Source: Progne subis subis (lineage: Eukaryota > Chordata > Aves > Passeriformes > Hirundinidae). From it: DNA of 64,000 bases. The position numbers and the translations under genes are program-made. This document shows, in pieces, positions 44,101 through 56,590 of the stretch. The DNA is taken from NCBI GenBank assembly GCA_022316685.1, contig JAKJHU010000030.1, forward strand, positions 16,510,018 to 16,574,017, read 5' to 3'. The first letter of the stretch is position 1, and each line of letters begins with the position of its first letter. The notes beneath the pieces are model-generated. The model saw only the letters and a list, made by a program, of their open reading frames with translations. It did no database searches and was not told the origin of the DNA.

Positions 44101-47089
44101 TCCTCTTTAGCTTGATTATTATGAAGTCATTGAGCTAGCAACAGTATTACTTGGTTCCAGTTTGTATCCATTTGACATTATTGACACTTCAGCTTTCTCT
44201 GGGTTTTGTCTCAAGGATGACATCCTGGTATTCCCTGCCAACATTGCTTTTTGTCCCGTTAATATTGGACTAACCTTCAAGGAATAGATTTTGAGAAATT
44301 ATTTCTGAAGTTTGCTAATTTTTGCCTTGTAAGGGCTGTGTGACTTTCAGAAAGTTGCATTTCATCAGCAGGCTGGACTAGACAGGACACTGGTGCACTC
44401 TCTGATGCCAAGGAAATAATTTACTGCAGTGGCCTACCGCATGCAATCCTTGTTTTTCTTGGGATATCTCCAGTGGACCTTCTGGCTGATTTTTCTCATT
44501 CTTCAATCTGATATGATTGTTGTATGTTGTGGTATGTAGGGCTCCAAGCCAAGAATATCCAATATTTTTGAAATGTGTTCATTACTGTTCAAAATAGGCC
44601 ATTTTTCCATTCTCTTACAAGATTTTACCACTTCTCTAATATACTAATTTTACCCCTTCTTTGTCATCCATACTCCTTGATGTTATTTTGGTTTGTACTG
44701 TATATATATCTTACATATAGCTCTGTGTGAGTATGCGTTACTGTATGTGATTATATAAAGCTTGTCTTGTCTGTACTGTCACAAGGAAATAACTCTCACT
44801 TTTGTGGTGGGATCTTGGCTTGGATATGTTGTGTCCAATCAGTCCATTCCCAGGTCTGTCTTGCTTCCCTTTGTCCCCAAACAAGGCCATTGCTCCACCC
44901 AGGCAAGGGAAGATGCAAACAAGCGAGCACCATTCCAGGTGACTGCAGGTGAGGGATGTGGGAGCTTTGGAGCTGCTGGGTGAAAGTCTCCAGATCCCCG
45001 AGTTACACAGGCTCATGAGCTGCGTGTGTGCAAATGTGGTCAAAATGTATGTGGAGAAAATGGCTTTAAAAATGGGGATAAAACTGCCCTGAAATAGAGG
45101 GAGAGACATGTTGGACCATGACTGGAGTGTCACAGGCGTGGATGAAGGCTGGAGACAGCAGCCAGGGCAGAGGTAGAATGTGTGGGTGGGTGGAGATTAG
45201 TGTGAGAAACTGCTCTGAATGGCAAACTTAAAAGGAAAATTCTGATTCAGATATGAAGATCATTAATTGCACAAATTGATTCCCCCATAGTTTCTTGAAC
45301 CTCTGCCTTACTTTGCTGTTTTGCTTTCCTAGCGTGCCTTCTTGGGTCACATGCATGGACCCAAAAACTTGGTAGAAGGACTCCGACAGTGCCAGTATGT
45401 TTAGGAAGAGGAAAGGAGCCAGAGGTAACTGCGGGATCCAGTCATGGAGGGAGAGTGAAGTTTTGTGATCAACTCTGACTTGAGGCAACCAGTGGAGCAA
45501 AATGACCACTTAATTTTCCTTTCTTTTGGTCCTGCTTAGAAGAAGGTGATCTCTATTGCTTGGACATACATGTTCTTTGTTGTTATATGATGGCATCTCT
45601 TTAAGGCTTCCACATTGTCATGATGGTATCTGCCAAGGGGATGGAGACATGCCTCATTGTGGCTTTGCCAGTTTTACATATTTGCCCAGCTGAATTGTGA
45701 TGAGCTTTGTTGTAGGCAAGTAAAGGTTTTCAAGAAGCTCTGGAGTTCCTGGACTGATGATCTGAAAACAGAGGCATAAAATATGTGAGGTGAAAAGTGG
45801 GGAGGATGGGTTGTTCCTTTGAGACAGTTGGATGTTCATTAGGAGGAAGATGTGAGGCCAGACTTACTGCAGGTAAGTGCACTGTGTACCTTGGCTGCCA
45901 GTTTCAAGGTTGTCGGCTGAGGCAGGTATTATGCCAGAGCCAGATATTGTCACCTCCAACAAGGGTCTTGATGGATCTGTCATGACAGGGAAGGCTGTAA
46001 ACTGGATTTCTACTCAGTATTTCACAGAGTTTCTGGGCTGAAGAGGCAGCTCTTGGTCTAAGGGGCACTGTGGCTTGTCACCGAGAGGGCTATGCCTGTT
46101 CAGTGCTGGTGGGGTTGCTGCTGGTGGTGGGATCAGAAATACTGAGCCTTTCCTGCAAAGGAGGACATCTCTCACAGTGTGATGGAGGCCACAAAAGGGT
46201 TGAGCCTGATTTGTCAGTAAATGTCTCCATCAGTCAATGAGAGCTCTGAAGATGGAAAACTTTCATAGTGTGAAGTTACTGAAGGAGGGGAGACTACACA
46301 ATCAGCTTCATTCACTCGAGCCATAGGAAGTGGAGGATGAGTTGGTGAGTGTATGGACATGATCAAGCCTCCTAAATTGGTTTTGTTTATGTCAGCCAAA
46401 GGGGGATTTTCCAAGGTTGGTCCTTACATTCTCCAAGCAAAGCAGGCTGAATGCTGTTGTATCTGACTCTGCAGAAAAGCTGACACAGTGTCAGTAGCAC
46501 TCAAAATTGTGTATTATTCCCTTCACAGCCAAAACTAGAACAAGAAAAATGTCTTGTGTCAACCTGGCCTTTGAAATACAAATGAGTGAGCTCAAGCTCA
46601 CTTGTAAATGTCATGGTGTGCTTTGTGCTCTTGCTCCCTAATGTGGTTGCTTTGCTTTCCCAGGTAACACATTTTCAGGGTTTTGCTTCAAGTGATGCTT
46701 TGACAATAGGGAGAAGAGAGTCACTGTGCTTTGTGTTGAGTCCTTCAGGGCTGTTTTCCCACTGAGAAGCTGCACTGACCCTGAGCCAACCTGAAACCAG
46801 CAGCACAGGCAGTGTGCTCCCATGAAAGCCCAGCTGCAGCCTCACATTCTTCTTTTGTCAGACTTGGGGGAATGGTGTATGAAAGGGCACTGTGCAACTC
46901 TTTGGCTTGACAGCCTTGGCTTTTTTAATATGCTGTAAGTCTTTCTTAGGGCATTTTTTTGTCCCTCTTGCAAGGAATCGGTGCTTGCTTGCTGAAATTC
47001 CATCTTGTTTTAAGGGATGAGTTGTCCTGTACTGGACACCAGCAAACAGCTGTGCCTGGCCAGCTGGCCAAGCCTGCTGCAAGTCTGAG
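41136..47089. other. Unique non-coding sequence, no gene supported
   Basis: Includes a T run (41801-41813) and an A run (42859-42875). From about 43790 to 44760 the plus strand becomes AT-rich and poor in G compared with its surroundings, which may be old transposon debris, but I cannot name it. No exon is supported. Confidence 0.5.
42859..42875. repeat. Poly(A) run, 17 bp
   Basis: Uninterrupted A run. Simple repeat. Confidence 0.95.
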
Positions 47090-47423
47090 GAAGTAGAGGG
47101 GCAGGTAGTGATCTCTTCTCTCTGCTGAGCAGTGAAAGGACTTGAGAGAAGGGCATGAAACTAAGTTGAGGCAGTAGGAGGGGAGGGGGATAGGTTGGTT
47201 GTTAGGAAAAAGTTCTTCACCCGGAGGGTGTTTTGGCACTGGAATAAGCTCCCCTGGGATGTGGTCACAGCACCAAGCCTACCAGAGTTCACAAAGTTTG
47301 GACAATGCTCTCAGGCACACGGTGGGACTCCTGGAGTTGTCCTGTGCAGGGTCAGGAGTGGATTCGATGATCCTTGTGGGTCCCTTTGAGCCCAGGACAG
47401 TTCATGATTCTGTATTTCTATGG
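47090..47423 (+). mobile_element. CR1 LINE 3' end, plus strand
   Basis: About 330 bp. Sense landmarks occur in order: 'ggcaggtagtgatctcttct', 'gcatgaaactaagttgagg', 'ggttggttgttaggaaaaag', 'ttcttcacccggagggtg', 'ggcactggaataagctcccc', 'cgatgatccttgtgggtccc', then a 'catgattctgtatttctatg' tail. The tail points to a CR1 subfamily with an ATTCTRTG octamer. Moderately diverged, 5'-truncated. Confidence 0.95.
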
Positions 47424-48498
47424 CAAAGCATTGCCTTGTGCAATCACCTTTAGAGTCCACTGCCTTTTGCAGGATGCACTTCTGGCATTTGCACTAACTC
47501 ATGCGGCTTCTTTGTGAACTTCTTCCCCTTAAAACTGAATCACGAGGCATTTAGAGAGCCAGGACTGCAACAGGATATGTTTCTTCTGTAGAGAAGCCCG
47601 TTGTGGACGCTAATTGTGCTATTTTGGGTTGTACCACGATGGGCTGGCTGGGTGTGATGACGTTTCTCTCCTGTCTGGGATTAACCTGATAGGGACAGTA
47701 AGACAGAAAAATAACATAAGAAGCAAATAAACCCCTCAGAATTGCATTTTGGATGCTGAAGGATGCTCATCCTCAAAACCTAATAGTTTTAAACCAATTT
47801 TCTGATTAGTTCAAGCCAACTTTCAGACTCCTGTCTGAGTAATAGGCATTTCTGTGGAGTTAATCAGAAAGAGCTGCAGTTTCTTTTACCATGAGCAAAA
47901 ATAAATGTCAGATTGAGCACAATGTGTAACAGCAATGACTGGGTTTGTTGACTTAGCCAGAAGTATGCAGCCAGTAAAAAATAAAATCATGTGGAAATAC
48001 CTCACAGGCCTCTGAATCAGTTCTGACAATCTCTCTGGAGCTTTACTTGCAGTTGGTGAATAAAGTTGTTGAGAGGAGTAGCAGGAGTGTAGTGGTGCAG
48101 GAGATTGATTCTCTCTGGGTCCAGGTGGATTAGGGAAATGCTTCTCCTCCTCATCCCTCACTCTGCCCATCTGCAGGCGCTCAGCATCCCAGGCTGGACT
48201 TAACCCCTGCCTTTGTGCTTCTATTTTGGGAGAGAAAGAAAGAAGCCTGTGGTAAAAAGTAAAGTACAGTCCTGGGCCAAATTTTGGCTGATAAGTTTTG
48301 CTAGATCAGAGCTGTTTTCTCAGCATGATGAAGCTAAGAGAGGGCTCATCCATCCCAGCTTGAATGCTGCAGAGTTGCATTTCAAATGCCCACAGCCAGT
48401 GCTGCATGGTGGGTACATGAAGTGACGTGGCTGTCACAGAGGTTCTTGGGTGCCTTGGTGAGGAGCATCTCAGGATCTCCCGTCCAACCTTCATTATT
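47424..48498. other. Unique non-coding sequence
   Basis: No gene, RNA or repeat recognised. Confidence 0.55.
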
Positions 48499-49165
48499 GT
48501 GGTGAGTTGACACTGGCTGGATGCCAAAAGCCACTTGGAGAGGGGAGGGAAAATAGTAACAAAAGGCTAATAATTTGAGATAAAGGCAGGGAGGGATCAT
48601 CAACTGATCACTGTCATGGGCCAAACAGACTTGACTTAGGGAAATTAATTTAATTTTTTACCAGTGAAAATATACCAATCAAAATCAGAGGAAGATAATG
48701 AGAAGTAAAAAGAATCTTATAAAGACCTTCCACCTACCCATTCCTCCCTTCCCCTGCTCCAGCATGGGGTCCCTGCCACAGGAGTCAGTTCTCCTCGAAC
48801 TTGTCCAGTGTGAGCCCTTCCCGTGGGCTGCAGTTGTCTACGAACTGCTGCAATGTGGCCACACTTCCGAGGGGTGCAGTCCTTCAGGGACAGGCTGCCC
48901 CAGTGTGGGGCCCCCACAAGGTCACAAATGCCACCAGGAAACCTGCTCCAAGTGTGGACTCCTCTCCCCGTGAGTCCTCAGGTCCCTGTCAGGAGCCAGC
49001 TCCAGCACAGGCATCCACCAGCACTGGTGTGGGTCTTCTCCACAGGCTGCAGGTGGGTCTGTGCTCCCCTGTGGTCCTCCATGGGCTGCCTCACCACGGG
49101 CTGTACCCCAAGCTGCAGGAAGCACCTCCTCCTGCTCCTTCACTGACCTCCATGGAGAGTTCACC
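48499..49165 (+). mobile_element. Avian ERVL-type LTR relic
   Basis: I recognise this as a diverged copy of a dispersed avian LTR element. The edge near 48499 reads 'gttgacactggctggatgcc'. It is followed by 'caaaaggctaataatttgag', 'gataaaggcagggaggga', 'gggaaattaatttaattt', 'caatcaaaatcagagg' and 'gagaagtaaaaagaatc'. From 48750 there is a GC-richer half made of loosely repeated 'ctgctcc.gcgtgggt' and 'acgggctgcag' modules, and the copy fades near 'cactgacctcc' at 49140. No gag, pol or env frame is present, so it behaves as a solitary terminal repeat or fragment. Open frames across the module region (48698-49247) are by-products. Orientation follows the way I recall the consensus and is uncertain. 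I give no family name. Confidence 0.72.
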
Positions 49166-52100
49166 ACTAATCCAATTATGTGAGTTTGGCATGATATTGG
49201 GGTACTATAGGAGGCAGCTACAGTGTACCTTCTTTCTGGCTGGTTAGTACCCTAGTTTGCCGTGAATCCACCCTCATCCCCACCTCTGTTTTTATCATTT
49301 TAATTTGTAACAAGCTGCTGGGGCTGTTGCTCATTCCCCACAATGCCCAGCCATGGAGCATACACACAGGAGCTGGTGCTCCAGCCCTCTGCCTGGGCTC
49401 CTCCCTGTGCATGACTGTGATTTAAAAGTACATAGTGGGAGACTTCCCAGACTGAAAAAGGCTTCATCTTCCCTGGATGAGTTCAGCTTTTTTTACAACG
49501 CTCCACATACATTGGTTGATGTCTTTCCAAGAGTCTGAAGTCAGGATAGTGACCCACAGCTGGAGCATCTGCCAGAGCTCCCTGGATAAAGTGCTGAGTC
49601 TGCTGCTCTCTGGCCAGGAGCCTGCCAGGAGAGTTGGCCCATGAACTTCTGGTATTTAGTGTGGTAAAACAGGGGTTTATGAAAAGTTTTAGTGGTGGCA
49701 CGGCTGTGCCAGTGTGCTTGTGTGCATTCATGAAATAGGGTTGTTGTTTGAAGGAAGTTAATGAAATGGTACCCATGGCCCCATACAAAAAGCTGGTACG
49801 ACTGGGGAAGATTTACCTTCTGTCCATTTCTCCTTCTGTTTCCTGCCCATCTCTTTTGATAATTTTGAGTCTTTCTGCTTTGTGCTTCTTTAACATTTTC
49901 TTTGCCTACAAACCTCCAAGGTGTGCTGTTAACTGCTCTGAATTTCAGTGCTTTTGCCTTTGCTGTGTTGAGCAGTGCATGCTGGTTGGATCATTGCTGT
50001 TATTTCAGGTTTTCCCAAGTTTTCCCACAGGCTGCTTTTGATTTCAAAGACACTTGTTGAAAAAAGGAAAATTTCCACAAAAAAGCCTATCACACCTCTG
50101 ATGCATTCAAACACGACTCCTGTTGAGCATCTGTACTGTCTTACCTTGGCAATTAAAAGCTGATGAAAGGGGTAGGAATACTGATTTTGGCTATTTTTAT
50201 GCCACATATGTCATTTTGATATTTTTGCAGTGGGATGTCCAGCAGACTGCTTGGTGATGAGTGGAGAGACTTAGTGGCATGCATGTGAGCCCCAAAATAT
50301 GACTGCCTGTCAGGGCACCGCAGTGCTGAGCACCGAAGTGGCAGCCCCTTGGGGCAATCAGCAACAGAGGCTAGGAGTTTGGTGAAGCTCTGCAGGGGAA
50401 ACATGTACTTGGTGTGGCTGAACCCTCTCCTTTGGAAATGGGGAATAGGTCCAAATTTCCCACTTGCTGTACCTTTCCTCTGTGCAAGCTCTCTCCTCTC
50501 CTCCTCCTAGACTGCTTTCCATTTCCCAGTGCTGCAGCTGATACATCTGGGTAGGAGCATCATGAGCTTCTGTGCAACACATCAGCCTTGTTCTACCATG
50601 CTGACTTCCCTCAGTGATATCCCGAGGGATTGGGATAGCAGTGGTGATAGATACTTGCTCTCACCCAGCAGTACTCCTCTCAGTGCAATCCTTCTTTATG
50701 GGGTGTGTTTCCCACCCTGCACGGAGACAGCCAGAAGAGTTCTCTGAAACATAAGCATCACATTGTACAGGTGGAACCTCTTCTGGATATGAATCAGGAG
50801 ACACCATCCCTAATTTGGATTGACAGAGCAGTGTTGGAGCCACAATTCAATCTGTCAGAGCCTTTTCTCTGAAGAAAGAAGAAATCACTTCAAAAAGGGT
50901 GTTTCAGTGTTTAATGAACGGAAGGGAAAGTCCAGCATCAGGCATAGACAGGCTGCAAGGCAGGAGTTACCAGCTGCAGGTACCTCTGGGAACAACCAAA
51001 GCTTCACAGCACCATAGCCAGTACCAGGGCCAAGAGCAGCTTTCCTGTCTGTTCACTTACTTTTCTTTACCCCCTGAGTGTTTTGTGAAATTTTCAAAGC
51101 GTTGTGTGCATATCCTAATTCTCTTCTCTTGGACTAAGCAGGTGTTCTCCTTTCCCTTGGTTTCTTCACACAGAGGTAGGGAGTGGCAAAATATTTGTTC
51201 AGAGATAAAATAGATGTGTTTATCTGATCAGGAAACCTGGGTATAGCAGTACCTGAGTAAAGTTTTGGTTTGTTTGAAGTGGCTTGGAATTTCTAGGAAA
51301 ATCAGAGGAATTTCCCTTAGGATGAGCTGCTTAACAGGTGTCCTGCCAACCAAGCTGATCAATACCGGGCAAATCCAAAACAGATCCCAGCACTGTTCTC
51401 TCCAGTTGCCAAGTTTGTGTATGCTTTGGGGCTTTAATTATAGGCAGTTTCCCCAAAACAAGTGTTTTATTTGTTACCATCTTTCCTTCTTCCTCCTCCT
51501 CCTGTTCACTTCTCCCTTCTGCTGCTGGCAGTTGGCTGTGTGCTGAGCTTTGCTGGGCTGTCACCGTTCATGCCACCATGGGGATGGCACTGCCTTTCTC
51601 CAGCTCTCCTCAGCCCTTGTGCTTGCTCCAGCACTGATCCACCCACAGCTCGCTGTGTTGATAGAAAGCCTGTGTCTGTACTGGTGAGCTTTCTGCTGGT
51701 CAGTGAACTGCATCAGCAGCTGGAGAGGTTTGGTGAGCACCAGGGCCAGCAGTGGCTTTAGGAGGTGAGGAAAGGCTACTTGCTCTTTTTCAGTGATGAA
51801 GTGTTAGACTTGCACACACTGTGGAGCTTTCAACCCAGTGCACCTCACCCATCAAGGCTGCATCCACATCACTTAGAGAGATGAAAAAGTTGTGTATTTT
51901 TTTTCCTCTCTCCAAAAAAGTCAACTGCTTTGACAGTCCTGAAAGCACTGAGGTGTAGATAGATGGTCATTGATTTTTTCTTCCCTCTAAACTATCTTGA
52001 AAGTAACCCTGGTCCTCTGCAGATAATCATGGCATAAGGTAAAATTTTATTTCAATAGAAGGGAAGAGCCTAGTAGACCATCAGCTCCTTTCATTCTGTG

Positions 52101-54145
52101 TAGGGTTGTCTTGGCACCCGTGCACATGTAGAAATATGCTTTGTTCTTGTGTTCACTGGTGCATTCAAGCTAAACGTGATTGAGCCTGGTGACTTCTTGG
52201 GTGGGTTATAGGGCACTTCCAGGTGCCATTTGTACATGATGACACTGGTGACGCAGGGAATGATTGTTTTCCCACCTGTACGAGACACTAGTTATTGGAG
52301 GTGCCTTTTAATGATCATTCAGGATATTAAAGCCTTTCTTTGTACATTCACATTTATCTTTGTATTGGCTAAATTTCAATTCACTTTCTTCCTTCTGAGC
52401 AGTTTCCTTTTTGTTGAATAAACTGTTCCTCACAAACCATACTAGTGAGGTCCCTGATGTTGTGAGGGGTTTGGGTGATTGGGCTTTTAGCAGCTCTTTC
52501 CACCCAAGGGTGGATTTCCTTTCATTATGAGCCCTCTCACTGGTTTTCCAAGCCTTTCTCACCTTAGGAGTTTCTAAATATGTTGTTGGGTTTTTTGTTC
52601 TTTTTTAAAGAAGATGTAGTAGATTCCTTTCAAAGAAATTGAAGCCCTCTGACAATAGAGTTGCATTTTTTGTGTTATTTTCCACAGACCCATACAATAT
52701 AGAACATTGTTCCCCAAGGACCAGATGGCTTGAAGTCCATCATTCAACCAGGGTAGAGTAGCACACTTGTTCACTTAAATATGTTCTTTCTAATAGTTAC
52801 CAGTTATGGTTATTAGGAATTTTCTATGATCTTGGTGATTTATAACCCTTCTATTCTTGTATAACTGTTGTGGACAGCAAAATCAAAGGTCTTGGTGTTT
52901 GCCCAGGGCACCCACTTTGGTCATATGAGCTTGGGCAGAGTGCTGCACTAATGTGCCTCTGTGGCTTTTGTCTTAAGCTGGATTGAGTCCCAGTCAGCTT
53001 TAGGCACAAGCAGAGCAAGCCCAGGTCTGTCTGCACATGTCTGGGTGGACACATCCCTCTTGGGTCATGTGAAATCCCTACTCACTGGAGCCTTGGAGGG
53101 ACCTTCTCGCCTTTGGCTGTGCCTGTGTAGCACTGGATATACAAAATAATCACAGGGAGCCTGAAAATGCCTGTGATGCGAAATTGTAACATTAATAAAA
53201 ACAAAGGAATTGTGTTCAACCAAACAGAGTCATGCCTCTTTCTCAGGGAACAGTGTTTTCAGCCTTACAGTCCTTGGAGAAACCCGGATCAAAAGTGCTG
53301 TTGCTGACCTGCAGCGCAGGTGATTGCAAGGTGGCAGGCACAAGCTCTTGCCTGAGAAACTTTTTCATGTGCACATGTGCAAAATGTCTGATGTGAGCAC
53401 TGGAAGTGCTTCCCAGCAGGGAAGTCAGGGCCTGTGTTGTGCGGTGCTGATGCTGTGGTGTCCCTCTGTCTGGGGCAAATCAATCCTGGATCTGCAGGGA
53501 AGCAGCTCGGCCCCGGTGAGGAACGCTGAAGGAGGCAGGGGAGCTCTCCCTGTGTGTCAGAAGTCTGTAAGGTCTGTGGTTTATGCCTGGCTTCTGTCAC
53601 TGCAGCGTTAGTTCAGGTCAAGTTCATCTAATGGATGACTGTAAAGGGAGAGCAAACCCATCCCTGCTGTGTGTGATCTCTGTTCTGTGCCAGCACACAG
53701 GTCCCATGTGGCTGTTGGATTCTCGTCAGACAGCAGGTCCTGCTTGGTGGCCAGGCAGGGCAGGCTCAGCCCTGCCCACGTCATGGCCAGCCCTGGAGCC
53801 TGGTGGAAGAACTTGCCTTGCAAGTCTCTCCTGGGTAGTGGAGGGAAAGTCACCTCTGTGTGGGCTTGCTTTTTTCCCCCTGTGTCTTTCAATTTGGTTG
53901 AAGCTCTGTGTCAGAACTGCCCAGGGTGTGAGATGTGATATTCACAGGTTGTCTTCCTGGCCAGTTGGGTATCTCCTTGATTGGATAGAAGAGATGCCAG
54001 TGCGTGCACATGTGGAGGTTGGAGCTACTGGCAGAATTTGGACCAGAATACTCTGAGGCCTTGCTCAAGGCTTGCTCCTGCTCCTGGGGCCAAACAGTAG
54101 CAAAGGATGCTTGGTGTTGGTCACCTTTAGATGACAAAAGTGGAG
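49166..54145. other. Unique non-coding sequence, no gene supported
   Basis: Includes a pyrimidine-rich stretch (51480-51520) and the palindrome 'catgtgcacatg' at 53366-53377. Open frames at 53289-54056 on both strands have no family match. Confidence 0.5.
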
Positions 54146-54459
54146 GGATGGCAAAGATTCAGGGACCTAGACCAGCTCATCTGGTCTCACAGTGACCCTG
54201 GCAAGGACAGGCTGAGAGAGCTGGGGTTGTTCAGCGCAGAGAAGGCTCCTGGGGGACTTTACTGTGGTCTTTCAGTACTTAAAGGGAGCTTATAAGAAAG
54301 ATGGGGACATCCTGTATTGATGAATGGTAATGGCTTTCAACTTTCAAGGTTAAGTGGGATGGGGCTCTGAGCAAAGTGATGATGTCCCAGCTCATTGCAT
54401 GAGTGTTGGACTGGGTCACCTTTAAAGGTCCCTTCCAATCCAGCCTATTCCACAATTTC
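54146..54459 (+). mobile_element. CR1 LINE 3' end with internal deletion, plus strand
   Basis: The left part (clear from 54202) has 'aaggacaggctgagagagct', 'ggggttgttcagcgcagag', then 'ttaaagggagcttataagaa'. The right part jumps to 'gatggggctctgagcaaag', 'gatgtcccagctcattgc', and the 'cacctttaaaggtccc' core. In the CR1 consensus these parts are separated by more sequence than is present, so roughly 200 bp has been lost between about 54330 and 54345. The extreme left end is less certain. Confidence 0.9.
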
Positions 54460-55894
54460 CAATATGGCAGAGAGAACATCACTGCAGTGCAGTCATAGTT
54501 TAGTAGTCAGCATGGTGCTTGTGCTTGCAAACAAGGGTAATGCTATGGTCTTTGTACAAGAAACTATTATGGGATGCCTTTCCATGCTACCAAGAGTGGT
54601 GTATCAAGGGGTGCTGGTAGTAACTGGTGGAAGCACCTTGTCCTGTGATTTGCTTGGGAACAAATAGGGTGTTGTTGTAAGTAGATGCAATAACAAGACA
54701 CCTGGGTCTTGGTGCACCGTGAAGCGTCCTCAGGTAACTTTTGCCTTCCTGACAACATTATGCAAGTGGACTTCATGGTCATGTTGCCTGCTGTAAGCCT
54801 GGGGTTCATACCTAGTGCAAGCAGGTATCTCTTGACCTTGACAGGTGTTTAAAAGTGTTACTTTCCCCACTGTGACAGTAGAAGCACTAACCATGCCCCA
54901 TATCCTATTGTCCTTTGTACAAATGTTGAATCAAAGACTCTATCCCCCAGGGAGCTCATGGTCTGGATCAATGACAGGAGGTTGTGATTGGTACATGCAT
55001 ATGAGAGAGTAAAATCAAAATGCCAGGACACTATTGATCATCTTGACAGGCATGCCTCAGAACACCAGCAGCCTTACAGTTATTGAGTTTTCTTGCAAAT
55101 GTCACACAAAGGAGAGTTTTGATGAAGTCGCTGAGGTGGTTTGGCAGACATTTGAGATGAATTTCTACCAGACAAGAGGCGGGAAGGGAAGAAATGTCAT
55201 TCGATATCAAAGGCATTTTCCATTGACTGGCCCAAGAGACCAATTTCCTAAGTAGTAGTCAACGTTATAAGAGTCAAGAGCAAATAGTGGATACTGTAGG
55301 GCATGGGTAAGCATTGAAGTTACAGAGCTCTTGTGTGATGAGATAGAGAAAGGGACTATCCTTGAGAAGATGAAGTGGGATGGAATCCATGACCCATGTG
55401 GTAGTACTCTGATGGTCAGGGGAAGTTAGATGCCTCAGGGAAGGGTGGTGTTGGCTGTGATGTGAGAAAGCTTCAATGACAGTGACAGATTTGGATGCTG
55501 GATGAGAGAGCATTCAAAAGATGTCCTGAGACTTAATTTTCAAATATAAGAAAACCAGTCTGGAGTAGAGAAGAGAGTCTGTGTGGAGGAGGGCACAAAC
55601 CGTCATAACAATACAAATTTCTAGTGGAGGTTAAAGGGAGGTAGAGAAGGATGAGAACATGGGTTGAACCACAGGGCCCGTGGGGAGAGAAATCTGAAGT
55701 TGAACTGGAGGATGACGAAGAGGCAGGAAGATGAGAGATTGTGCTGACAGAGGCAGATTGGAGAAGCCAAGGCCAAATGGAGGAACATAGGGATTTTGAC
55801 CTTTGGCTAAGGAGCCAGTACTTTTTTTTCAGTAGAATCATGAATAAATAGTATTATTGCTTTGAAACCCAGACAGGATCCTCTGCAGATAAAC
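54460..55894. other. Unique, partly purine-biased sequence
   Basis: Between about 55270 and 55800 the plus strand is rich in G and A, and the minus strand therefore carries long serine/proline-rich open frames. No repeat family or gene recognised. Confidence 0.5.
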
Positions 55895-56517
55895 CAGTGC
55901 AGACAGAGAAAAGCTTTGTATGTAATGTTGTCCTGGAGTGCATCAAACACAGCAGAACCAGATGGGCAAAAGAGGTGATTATCCCACCCTGCCAGCATTG
56001 GCGTGGCCTCACCTGGAGCTCTGTGTGCAGTTCTAGGCCCCACCAGTTAAGGAGGTTGTGAAGGTCCTTGAATGCATCCCAAGAAGGGCAACAAAGTTGG
56101 TGGAATTGCTGGAAGTCATGTCCTGTGAAGGCTCTGGGCTTGTCTAGTTTGGAGGAGGTTGAGGGGTGAGGTTAGAGCTGTTAGAGGTTCATTGCTCTCT
56201 AACAGCTTCCTGAGCAGGGGGAGGTGAGAGGGCAGTGCTGAACTCCTCTCCTTGGGATCCAGTAGCAGGATGTGTGGGAGTGGTCCAAAGCTGCATCAGG
56301 GAAGGCTCAGACTGGATATTTTAAATCATTTCTTTGCCAGTAGGATGGTCGAATACTGGAACAGGCTTCCTAGAGAGGTGATCAATGCTCTGAGTCTGCC
56401 AGTGTTAAAGAGGCATTTGGACAGTGCCTTTGATTATATTCTTTAACTTGATCACTCCTGAAGCAGTCAGACATTTAAACTACATGGTTGTTACAGGTCC
56501 CTTCCAACTGAAATGTT
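55895..56517 (+). mobile_element. CR1 LINE 3' segment, plus strand (longest copy)
   Basis: The most complete CR1 copy here, about 620 bp. It includes the end of the reverse-transcriptase region as DNA landmarks: 'tcctggagtgcatcaaacac', 'aaaagaggtgattatcccac', 'ggcctcacctggagctctgt', 'gtgcagttctaggcccc'. Downstream are 'ggtcgaatactggaacaggc', 'ttcctagagaggtgatcaat', 'gaggcatttggacagtgcc', and 'acaggtcccttccaactgaa'. The coding frame is broken and not functional. The tail continues into an ATTCT-type repeat. Confidence 0.93.
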
Positions 56518-56590
56518 CTATTCTATTTTATTCTGTTCCATTCAATTCCATTCTAATCCTATCCTCTCCAGTGCTATGCTATCCCATCAA
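56518..56590. repeat. Degenerate (TTCTA/ATTCC)n pentamer repeat
   Basis: Pentamer-like words (TTCTA, TTCTG, TTCCA, ATCCT) directly follow the CR1 3' end. An imperfect microsatellite expanded from the CR1 tail. Confidence 0.8.

Noticed and set aside
45830..45873. 44-bp splice-flanked block before gtaagt
   Set aside because: Two of three frames are interrupted and the third is an unremarkable 14 codons; typical pseudo-exon.
48698..49247. Overlapping open frames of 91-148 codons
   Set aside because: They lie in the LTR relic. Such frames are a known artefact of its GC-rich modules.
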